A stretch of DNA of 64,000 nt, from assembly GCA_029964075.1 (NCBI GenBank), contig CM057130.1, positions 1,736,001 to 1,800,000 on the forward strand, given 5' to 3'. The stretch comes from Patiria pectinifera (Eukaryota > Echinodermata > Asteroidea > Valvatida > Asterinidae). The notes under the pieces are model-generated. The model ran no database searches. It saw nothing but the letters and a program-made list of their open reading frames with translations, and was not told the origin of the DNA. Shown piece by piece: positions 10,401-22,400 of this stretch (the first letter of the stretch is position 1; each line of letters opens with the position of its first letter). The position numbers and the translations under genes are program-made.

Positions 10401-13400
10401 TAAGTGAGTAGAGTTGTGCGTTGGTTCTCTCCTGTGCCAAGAGGGTTTTTCTCTGTGCCCTCCGGTTTTCCTCCCTCCAGAAATATCAAACACTTTCGAT
10501 CTGAGGCTGTGCTCCGTGGTCATATACGGGTCGATGTGGCTGGCTGCCAAAGGCGACATGCTTGCGGCTCAATCACGTTGTAGCCGCGTCCTTCGCAATT
10601 CAGCTTCTCAGCTGTGAGTAAGGATGATTAGCCTCCCAAATTATAATTATTATTCAGTACATTCATCATACCAACTAATTGGATCCCTGTTGTACAGTCA
10701 TGCATGACCAGAAGATTAAAACCTTGTCCACCTTTTCTTTGTCAACAAGGTAATTGTTCAGCTCCATGCTAGTTTTGATGAGGACATGCACAGTTGCGCT
10801 TTTAAAACCTTGGAATTGCTAGCCAATATGCGAGGCGTTCTGGCAAAATGAGACGGAACTGGGCACAGGCCATAGTGGAGAAAATGAAAAAAACTGAATA
10901 GGGATGATTTTTTTTGTTTATTTTCACATTCATTGATATTTGTAACCTTTGATATGTCTACTAGACATGTTTTAAAGAAATAGTGCAAAAATCGTGGAAT
11001 AAAAGCATTTTTTAAGGAAAAACAAGTGGCATCTCTCATTTTGAGTCTACAAAACTCAAACTTTAAAGGCCTTTTTCTCAGTATTTTATGTCGATAAATG
11101 CGAACATTAAACAGCCATAACTTGTCAACGGAATGTCAATTTGGAGTGCAACAAACGGTACTGTAACGAGTATTTTGTTCTCTTTCCTAATATAGGTTTC
11201 CCCAGCTATTTTAACACTTATACATGTATCACACAAATTCCCTAGAACGATACTTTAATTTCGTCCCCAAACATCGTCAAGCTCAATTCCCGATTTCAGT
11301 TTCCAAAAGCCACAAATAGAATTCATTTAAGGTGCAGTATAATCAAAATTTGTAGTATCCTAATTTGTCCTGATTTTGGTAAATCGTCTCGTGTGGCGAT
11401 CGGCATTGTATTAAAAGAGCAAATTTGTCTGTTGTCATTCATTTTGATGCTGCTGTCATTACATTTTTTTTTCTCAAATCTAAAATGATACGATGAGAAA
11501 AATGTAAAAGTGGCATCAATCTAAATGGCTTCTTCTCCCTGGAGTATTACAGTCTGTACAGCGTTTGTAGTTTATGAAACATTTTGTACTTTATAAAAAG
11601 GGTTACATTACAAATGCATGGACCCAGCTAAAATACAATTGCAGTTATAAAGGCTACAGTCTAGCAGTCAACTAGTGTCTCGACTGCATGTTTTGAACCT
11701 TTAGGTGAACCTTTAACTACATATCATTATCAGTTGGTTTATATACAAACAGTGATAAACAATGAAAGATGTAACCATTCTTTCTTCTAGTATGCTAATT
11801 TTTTTAAAGTAATATAAGAAGTGGTTGATCAATTTAGAAAATGACCTAATACAGAGTACCAATACATCTAAATCCAAAAGTGTTTTTAAATGTACATATA
11901 TTCCAGCTGAGCACAATGCATTAACAGCAAACAAAATTTGAAATTTTTTCATTAAATTTTTCAGTGTAAAATTAGTATGCACTTATGCATGTATGGTATA
12001 TCATTTTATGTAATCTTAGTTTACTCGAAACATTTGCAAACGGTGTGTATCTAGCCACTGGTTGATCAAGCTTAGAAACCTACTGTTTAATTTATGCCGT
12101 CTGAAATTGTGGTGCTAATTAAGTGTCAGTCTAGTGAATGTTTAAGGTGAGGTGGACAGCATTTGGGATGCAGGCATGATGATTTGTCATTTTCCAGATG
12201 TGAAGGCAAAGTTACTATGTGTATAATCCAAGGTGTTGATTGAGTCCTCATCTCTTACGTTCCATAATTGTCCATTAAGGAATGGTGCGTCTATTTCTGC
12301 TCAGTGGATTCATCGGCGTTTGCGCACAAAACCCCTATTTCTGCAAACTTGTCTGGGACGTCGGTGCGGGTAGAATTGTTCAGCTGACAGATCTTGTGTC
12401 CCTCGTTCTTCATGAAGTTGAAGGAACGGCATCGGGGCACCTGCATGCAAGCGTTGGCGCACCTAGGGATGCTGAGGGTCGAGAACTCCTGTATGACATG
12501 ATCAAGAAGGCACGAGTTCAGAGGCGTCCCAGCTTCGTCGACGGCCAAGGCATATGTGCGGGATTGTGTGAAGGCGGCAATGATGCACCTCTTGCAAATA
12601 CCCGGAACAGATCCAGTATTGCACGACCCATCTTGCCATTTGCCATGACTGCGGATAAGGACTGCACAGTCTTCAGGACTTTCAGTACCTCCGTCTGGTG
12701 CCCCATCGGCCCAGTTGACAAACTCAGCTTTCTCTCCTTCGCAGATCCACATGGTTTCAATCAGCCTGTCGTCACAGCCAATGTTGATGTACCCGTATTG
12801 CTCTGGTATCTGACTGACGAAAAACTCATTTTCCGCTAGTGACTGCGGAGCGGCAATCTTGCCTCCGAGTTGTCGGCAGGCCAACTCTGTTGCCTCCCAG
12901 GTCGCTGGAGGGGTGAGGCGGTAGCATGAGCCACCCCATTGTTGCCATGATGGAAGGCAATATTCACTGGCTGTAGGGCTAGGGCAAGGCTCGGTTGCCA
13001 TAGCTATCAATATTTGTGAGGACATGTACCAAATGCTGACTTTCTGGAGTGAGAACATCTCGGCAGTGTGTGCACAGAGATCATCTAAGCAAGTGAATTG
13101 AGCTGAATCGAACTTGGTGTACCAGTATATGTAACCTCATAGAATTCAGCCGGGCATGAAACAATAGAACCCAAGTCAATTTGTGCAAATCAGACACATT
13201 AACCATGGCTGTCGTGCGTCGCCAACCTTCTAGCTAATGATGGATTAACTAAATTTCCGTGTGCCCAATTGGCCTTGGACAGAAACTCTTCTGGAATGGA
13301 AACTGTAGACCATCTAAATTTTATTTGTTATTTTTTATTTATGTGAGATTAGTTATATGGATGTGTCCTCGCAGTGTTTGATAGAAAAGTGCAATCTTCT

Positions 13401-16400
13401 AATGTCATACCTGTACAAATGCACTTTCTGCTTACACGTGTAGAATAAAATTCTTACTATTTTTTTCTTTCTTTGTTACATCGCCCTTTATTTGTTATTT
13501 TTTATTCATGTGGGATTAGTTATATGGATGTGTCCTTGCAGTGTTTGATAGAAAAGTGCAATCTTCTAATGTCATCCATGTACAAATGCACTTTCTGCTT
13601 ACATGTGTAGGATAATATTCTTACTATTTTTTCTTTCTTTGTTACATTGGCCTTCTGTCGTATGTATAATTAATAAATACCTTGGAGAGTTGATGGTTTC
13701 TGATTGGTCGAGACTCAATCACGTGGCTGGGCATTAACGGTGATAATGGACCAGCTTCAAAGATCAAGCGAATAAATGGCCCCTGAACCAGCATTGATCC
13801 AGCCCCGTTCAGCCTCATGCAAGCCAATGATTGGTCAAAATATAGTAACAGTCCTGCGGTAGCTTGTAACAATAGAGCACTGCACATGCGCTCAACCCCC
13901 ATCGCGTGAGACTGACGCGTGCGTACGCAACACAGTTGCTAGGGATTCGTGCGTGCGCGCGCGTAAGGAAGTTTTGAAACGACATCGTACAGCAGTGCAG
14001 TATATACTGAGGATGTTTACGACGAAAGCGTAGATCTACGATTTATTTTCTTAGAACACTTCACCCACCGACATATTTACCTTTCCTAAACCAAGCATCT
14101 TTGTAATTCCGGACACAAGGAATGTGTAAACGAGATTTCAGCTTCCTCCATCAGGTAAAGATATGAAAACATTGTTGTAATTTGTTTCGCTACGGCAGCA
14201 GTTTCTGTTGAGTTTACATCGTTATAGCTGTTAAGCAAAAATATGGCCCATGAACATGAACACAAAAAAGTCTGGAAATATCGCCGGGAAAAAGTCACAA
14301 AATTGGAGCATTTTAACTGTTTATTTCGTTAAAAAGGTATTTATTAATGGAAATAACAGTGTGAGGATCCGGTCTTCACTGCGTGATAATGACCGGGTGT
14401 GGGGGTGACCGCTGTTAATGGATTAACAGCGGTCACCCCCACACCTGGTCATTATCACGCAGTGAAGACCGGCTCCTCACACTGTTATTCCCTTATTTCA
14501 GGTGTTTCAGGAAGTCACATCAGTACTTTTTTTCCCCGTTTACAGAGTATTTATTTTGATGAATTTCTTTCTAAATTTTGCAAATGTGGGTTCCGTGGAC
14601 CATCGTCAGTTTGTTTGCTTTAATTGTTGAAAAACCCAATTTTTCCTTAAAGCTTGGTCTCAAGTTTTAACTTTGGATATATCTAAATTCTTCTCCCCCC
14701 CCCTTTTTTTTTTTGCAGAGGCACTTTACAGTGGCCAGATGGAAGGAAGTACTCTGGTCAGTTTGTGCAAGGGCAACAGCATGGGTGAGTGGCCTAGTCT
14801 TGACCTTCTTCTCTTGAGTCATTTCTCTATTATTTGTACTGTGTCACAACAGGTAACCATAGTACAAACTAAAGCCAAAGCTGTGGGAAGTATGCTTCAT
14901 CATAGTACGGGCTCCGTGCGCAAGTACCCCCTCAACGGTAATAAGAGGAGAGTTTGGGGAGACCACTTGGAGAGACATTTGAGCGCATTACAGATGACGC
15001 CTGATTTTCACGCGAAGACGCTGTGGCTTTGTGTACATTCAGAAAAAATAAGTCGTGCGTGCTACGCGCGTGAACCAGTTTGCGCATGCGGTATGTCCCG
15101 CCCACGTGGACCTCGAAAGTGGTAAAAAAGTGCCCTGTATGTTCGTGCACGGAGCCCATACATGTAGGCTTGAACTGTATTTCAATAATACCGTTTAGTG
15201 ACAATATTTTTTTATACCGAACAATACCGAATGATGTTGTATAAATACCGTTAATACTGATGATCTCAGTATGGAATTTTATTATCTCGATTTTCCCTCT
15301 TAAAGGGGGCCAGATGTGTGCAACAACAATTCGGAGGAAAAAAAAGTGACAGTAACATCTTAACACAATTTGCGCTATGGATATGGATAGGCCTAATTGT
15401 TTAGATTCCTTGTGGTCACGGTGTCAAGATAATGTGAAAATTGTGCTTGCTTGTCATCCAACATGGCCTTTGGAAGGTTTGTGCATGCTGCTTGTTTGTG
15501 GTTTCCCTTACACCTTATTGGTTGCTGAATTTTGAGGACATAATAGTCCTCCCAGATTACTCCCCCCCAGAATACAGCCATATTTTTTCTGACGGTATGT
15601 TGTGAACTCTCAAAATCCAATACCACACAAGCCTTTTAGACACTTTGTAAGAACACGTTTTATTTCCTGCGGGAATGTTACCTAATGGTGAGGGCCTGTG
15701 ACTCATAGTTACAGTGTTTAGGGTTCCAATCCAGCTTCTGGGCTTAATGTTATGTCTTCTCCAATAGTGGGGCAGAAAGGGGAAATATTTGGGGGAATTG
15801 TGCCTCTGATGATACAAGCATGGCATTTGGCACACAGTCAGAAAGATAGTTATTTGGCTATAGGGCCATCGCAGATTTGTCCTTTGAAAAAAATATAGGT
15901 AGAGTAGCAAGCAATTTTCAAAAGTTTCATAATGGCTGCCATGGCTTGTTATTCTATCTCTATTTTTCAAAGCACAAATCTGCGATGGCCATGGTTGTAT
16001 CAACAAAGGCACAATCCCATCACCTATCTGCCGTACTACAAGGCCCTTCACCGCCACTGGCTTCTGTCTAACCTCGGTGCTCACTTTAGCTGGAAGTGAC
16101 CCTTGATGGCTCCCATCTCATCAAGGTGGCAATAGAAATACATGTGAAGAGTTTATTTTCCAAAACGCGATAAAGCCATTTTGTTACCTTTAAGAATCCC
16201 GCTCTCTCCTGGCTGCTTAAAGCCAGTTTCGATGGCTGTTATATTTAAGAATACTATAAAGCAAAAAATTGAAGTTTAAAAACAGCTGTTGTATCGTTTT
16301 TATTCTTTAAAGTTTCATAACCTTGCGAATTTCCCCCTTTCTTTCAAATGGATATTTCGAGTTTTGGAAATAAACTCTTCATGTTTTCCAAGTCATTATA

Positions 16401-19400
16401 TGCCAAGAAAAATGGAGATAAAAACACCAGCCTGATAAGCCATAATGTCTCAAGATGTGTGTTATTTACTCTCTATATTTCCCCCCAGATATGGTGTGTA
16501 TACAACTCCCAGTACTGAGAAGGGCATGAAGGCACAGGTGTATGAGGGAGAATGGCAGGAGAGTTCTATGAGTGGCTATGGCACCCTAAGGTATGAGACA
16601 TTTAAGGATGCAATCAAGCTAATTGATGTCCATTGCAGAGTTGTAATGTCTGGAGTCCATGACTTGACTCGAGTCGGACTCGAGTCGATGACTCGACTCG
16701 AGTCGGACTCGAGTCAATGACTCGACTCAAGTCCGACTTGGGTCAATGACTCGACTCGAGTCCGACTCAAGTCACAATTTTGTTGATTCGACTCGACTCG
16801 AGTCCCTCATCAGAAGACTCGACTCGACTTGAGGAAGGCTTATAAGACTCGAGTCCCAAAAATAAAAGCAAAACTTTGCGAAAAATATTTGCATGACTTA
16901 TGCCGGTGCTGGTTTTTGTTCACGTCACGTTAGAATGTTCGCTAATAATGTATACATAGACACACATTAGTTGAATGGCATTCACCTTTGCACCCCGTTT
17001 TCATTTCCATTAAGAGTCAAATGTGGTGTCACCACATGTAGTAGCCGGAATGCAAAATTAAATAAGCCAAAAAATGACTTTCTCTCAAGATTGTGTTTAT
17101 TTATTGTGTAGCGTTCAAATATTTGTGACTTGAATTGACTCTAATGACTCAACTCGACTTGAGTCACTTCTTTAAAATGACTCGACTTGACTGGAGTCAC
17201 AAAAGTCAGTGACTCGTTACAACTCAGTTCCATTGTCACTTACAGCCATGCCATTAACCCGTAAGCTGTTTTAGGCTGATCCCACATAGCTGACTATACC
17301 GGTAAATCTAGTCCAACCAGCTACCATAAGGTCATGAAAGTTTTGTTGATCTCCAGTCATAGTGTTGCCTCATGTCTTGATCAAGTTTGTTCCATGCTTC
17401 CAATTGGGCCAGGTATTCCAACGGAGATATTTACCAGGGCGATTTCAACGACGGCATGCGCCACGGGCACGGCATCATTCACAGCAGCACGGGCAACCTG
17501 TACATCGGGGAGTGGCACAACGACCGTCGCCACGGCTACGGAATCATGGAGGAGAGGCTGCGGGGAGAGAAGTACATGGGCAAGTGGGAGACCGACTGTC
17601 GGCACGGCAACGGGCTGGTCATCACGATGGCCGGCTTGTACTACGAGGGCCTCTTCACGCAGAACAAACTGATGGTGAGTGAGGAGTTGTGTGATGAGTA
17701 ATGAGGCTTTTTGCTCAGAATGTAGTTAGTGTTGCCTCACGTTTTGATGACTGTTCAAACTGCTTATTGCTTTGCCTGCCATTTTGCAGGGTGTCGGCAT
17801 CCTTCTTACTGAGGATGGCACTGTGTACGAAGGAGAGCTGACTACTGGTCCTACGCTTAGCGGCAAGGTATGACTACATGCAATTATAATAATTATGTGC
17901 TGCTTATATAGCACAAAGGTCTCAAATTGCTTCACAATTATTATCCCTGTTCGTCAGGCCATGAGACCAGTTTCTGCAGCAGCTCGAGATCGGCGCACTC
18001 TGGTCTCTACCTTCACAGGTACCCATTTATACTCCTGGGTAGAGAGAGGCAGTTGTAGTAAAGAGTCTTGCCCAAGAACACAAGCACCATGTTCCTCATC
18101 AGGGTTCGAAACCACGTACCGTGGCACTTAAGTCAAACACCATAACCATTGAAGCAAAGCATCATAAACTCATACATTAAGTACGTAGTCCTTGATAATG
18201 CACAGAGTAATCCTGGGTATGAATGATCGTAGCACTCGTATTAGTTTTAGCAGTAATGAAAATTGTGCTTGTGTTCCAGAAAACAATGTGATGTCTTCGT
18301 TGCCATAATCAATCTGATGCAGGGAGGGACCCCCTCTAAGGACCCCATTTCATTGGGAGAGAAAAAAAGAGATTGCAGCGCAGTGTCTTGTCCAGGGACA
18401 CAAGCTCTATGATCCACTGGTTGGGTTTAATTCTAACTCCCCAGCATAATTTACTTGGAACCGTACCCATTCAGGCAAATTCCAACACCCACATGAGAAA
18501 TTGTACACACACACTGTTGGACTTAGTTTCTGGAGGTATGCCAAACCCAATGGAAAAGACCATCAGTTTAGGGGTACCTATCCCAACAGATTTAATCAAA
18601 ACCTGCTGTTATCTTTGATGGGTTGGGTTGGGTTGGGTTAGGGTTAAAGCCCGTGTTTTAACAGAAGCCGTTGACACCACTTGAAGCTCAAGCTTTACAA
18701 CAATTTAATTTTTAAATCAGATTTGAATGTTGTCCGTCTCTCTCGCTCTGCCAGGGACTTTTGATGTTACCCTCCGGAGACTTCTTTGACGGTACTTTCA
18801 GCGGCCTATGGGGCGACGGCGTCAAGGTCAATGGAACCTTCAGTAAAGCTGCTGACTCGACTCCTAACAGCACTAAACAAGCCAGGTCAGAGTTATCCTA
18901 GAATTTGTTTAATATTTTGAAGGGCGAGTTCTTTTGTTGATGCTAATGCGATTTTTTTTTTTTTTAACAGTCCAATAGGTAAATTCACCGTAGCGGCAGA
19001 TGACAAATGGGAAGACGTCTACAACCAGGTTCGCTCGGTGCTGGGCTTGCTGGAAAACAAGCGGCCGGACTCCCAGAAGGCCTGGGCAGCTGTTGCCGTG
19101 GCGATATCATCACGGACACGGCAAGAGAAAGACAGGTCAGATGCTTGTCCGTGAAATATTTGAAATTTAAAAAGAGAGGCGCAAATTTTTTTTAAGTGAC
19201 GATATCAGTCACGGCATGTTTGGCATATCCTTGTACTTTTACTTTGCAGGTTGCATAAGGATGAACGCAGCAAGGTAGTAGAGGAACTGCAGAAGATACC
19301 AAGCAGCGGTCATAGTAAAGGGAAGATCACTGAAGAGGACTACAAGGCAATACAGGAATACTTGGCTAAGGTAAGGATATCGAAATATAATATACTTGGC

Positions 19401-22400
19401 TAAGGAAAGGATATCGAAATATAATATACTTGTCTAAGGTAAGGATATCGAAATATAATATACTTGTCTAAGGTAAGGATATCGAAATATAATATACTTG
19501 TCTAAGGTAAGGATATCGAAATATAATATACTTGTCTAAGGTAAGGATATCGAAATATAATATACTTGTCTAAGGTAAGGATATCGAAATATAATATATT
19601 TCTATATCATTTCAACTGTACACATGCAAAACCAGATCAACAACATTCGCTGTTCGCCCACAACAGTCCTCCACAAATTTTGCCATTAACTGAACCAGGA
19701 GATCACTGAAAAACTGGTTCACACATTGATTTCATGTCATCTGAAGTTTTGCATCACATTGCCTTTCAATCTTTCCAATTCATAGATCTCAAAAACCAGA
19801 ACCTATACAGAACTCTGCCGCCAGATTTGTTGCTCTTTGTCAATCCAGCAATGCCCAAATTCTTTGCTCTCTCCACTGGTTAAATATTCATTTTCAAATT
19901 ATAAATGATTTATTGATAAAAGAGATTAGCATGGCAGCCCAGGGGCTGAATTACATCAGAATTTACATATATTCAAATGAACATAAACATTAAAAAGTCT
20001 AGTAACAAACAAGAAATATTCAACCCAAACAATGTAAAATACATGCACACTTGAAAGTACATGTGTATCATGAAGGTACAAAAACCCGTAAAATGCACCA
20101 AGTTCAATATTTTCCTTCTTGCGTACAAATGTAAAAAGAGATCGGCTATTCAGTGTTTCTCAAGAAATTATCCATGTTTATCACACCCTCCACTCAGGCG
20201 TGCAACTTTTCCTCGGATCCGCTGATTTCCTCGTTTTTTACTTCTCATGAATGCCATTACAAATTGAAAAACACTGTACAAATTCTTGTGTGGTTTGGAA
20301 TTTCCTTGTTTTTTTCTTCTAAATTCCCAGTTGCATGCCTGTCCACTCTAGCTCACAATCTCTACTTAAACAACCCGTCGTTCACAACAATTCTCACGGT
20401 CAATGGTAACTCATATTCTGAGCCCCTGCACTCTGAAAAACCCGCTCAGACATTGCATCCTGACTGCATAAACAGAAACTGATTTTAAATCCGTGTGCAC
20501 TGGTCTGAGACCAGCTTGTATGTGATATAGCATCTACACAACATGTGCATTAGTCTGGTGCCACTTGTTTTCATGAATCTTCACGATACACGTGTACTCG
20601 TTGATCTTTATATAACTGACATACAGATCCTTGTCATTTGATTGGTGGAACTCGCATCACGTGACATTCGTTATTGCTCCCATTCACGCCGGGGCTCAAA
20701 AAGTCCCATTCGCCCATGGGGAATGGGAAATACTATTCAACAGTTAGGATCATCCTTGTTCCATGACGCGGTATTTGTGTGCAAATGCATGCTGGTGTGC
20801 GCGTTCAGCGTTGCGCGTATTTTTCCAAAGAGCCAGCGCTACAGCGTTGGGTTCAAACATTTTCGTAAAGGGGTGGTTTGGAAGAGAGAAATACATTTTC
20901 GACCAATTTTGTATTGAAATAAAAGTTCAAATACATGTATATCAAATGTATAAATATTAAACAAATATTGAGTGGCTTTAAATTGTGAAATGGGAGGAAA
21001 GTCCAGATATTACCTTGCTGTAATATTCCTCCCATTTCACTCTGAGCCACTCAATATTTGTATACCATTAATAAGACTGGATAGGACACAACGCCCTCCA
21101 TCTTGTGCACGCACACGTAGTCATCGGTGAGGGTTTGAAAGTTTGAAATGCGATCGTCATACACAGACCATGCAGCACGCACACGTCCCGCATGTGCGGT
21201 CGCAAATGTTAAACCCGCACTGCACTATCCAGCTGTTTGTGTCCGCGTTTTCAGAATCTTCATTGCGTGCAAGTATATACGTGTCCTATCCAGTCTTACT
21301 AATGGAGATCAATGCGTGTACTGCAGGCAATAAGTCAACTCTCCATGTGAATGGCGAAAGTGGAAATTTTTTCATTTCTATCACATTTCCACCGCGGCGT
21401 ACTCTACAAACTTTTGAGCCATTCTGAATCCATTGGATAGAATTGTGTGCACTCTAGGACCACTGTACTAGACTTGCCTTGTTTGGGTTTTTAAAAATTA
21501 TTTATTCAATGAAACCAACAGCGGTTATCCGCCACTTACAGGTATCATGCATTAAATACATTTGTTATACATAATATTGTAAAAATTCTAAGATCCTTAC
21601 AATCCTTACCTCTTACAGGCCTTTGATACATCTCTTCACCCCCTGGGTAGACTCCTTGAGAACCTGTGTGTAGCCTACCGTGAGACCTACATAGGCCTGG
21701 GTGCTCATCGCTGGCTACTGCCTTACGCTGTGGAAGAGATCAAATCATACGTCAAGAGGATATACCAGCTAGTCCGGTGAGAAAGGATCTGTGCTTAAAA
21801 GCCAGTTCATAAAATAATGCGAAGGTCACAAAACATTCCCTGCAAAAGTTTCCGGAGTTGAAATGTGTTCAGTTTTTGTGAATTTGAAGCACGGAGATTT
21901 GCTGTGACATCAGAAATGTGCTTTTGCATTCGCTTTTGTGCCGAGAATGAACTGGTCTTGAGATGATAAAAACCATTGCTTAATTTAAAATGGGTATATT
22001 TTGGCCTTCATTGGCTGGGTGGTTTTTTTTAGCTTTCAAAAGTAGACCATTAGGGCCAATGTAAAGTAACCAGTGGCTGGGCTGTGTATTACTAGATTCA
22101 TCCAAATTCTACAAAACCAGATGTGGAGCGTTTCCAAATGTAGTACTTTCCCCTTTTTTTTTACGTGCAAATGCCACATTGGGATTTAGTGTGTCATTTA
22201 GAGCAGTGTAGGAGATTTTGTAGTGTTTTTGGGTCAATTTCACAAATTTTCACACAAAGTTGGTATCATGCTGCAATCTGTTTCATTTTGTGTACAAAAA
22301 TGTGTACGCCTCTCTTTCAAGCTTCCACTTTCATTATTTTACTTTTCCAGAGTACTGTTCAACGACCTCCCAAATGAGCATCCAAACAAACCAGAAACTC

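Larger units (their letters stand above)
13059..14718 (+). other. ALS2: ALS2 intron, part right of the lectin gene
   Basis: Should include the lectin promoter on the minus strand near 13060-13300; no motif was assigned. It also holds a two-copy tandem duplication (13320-13653) and a strong hairpin element (14349-14492). Confidence 0.6.
14785..16488 (+). other. ALS2: ALS2 intron, 1.7 kb
   Basis: Contains a 249-bp TIR element (14909-15157), a SINE fragment (15655-15775) and a foldback (15864-15990). The open frames here are produced by these repeats and match no known protein. Confidence 0.65.
19601..21618 (+). other. ALS2: ALS2 intron, part after the 34-bp array
   Basis: No coding sequence recognised. 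Holds a 147-bp MITE with 6-bp TSDs (20195-20341), a hairpin (20962-21060) and a 241-bp TIR element (21065-21305). Confidence 0.7.

Noticed and set aside
12282-12839. 185-residue plus-strand frame
   Set aside because: It is the antisense shadow of the C-type lectin exon, which has conserved cysteines and domain order.
14673-15125. 150-residue plus-strand frame
   Set aside because: It starts in intron, passes through an ALS2 exon out of its splice boundaries and continues into a MITE.
15557-16084. 175-residue minus-strand frame
   Set aside because: It runs across a SINE fragment and a foldback repeat and has no recognisable domain.
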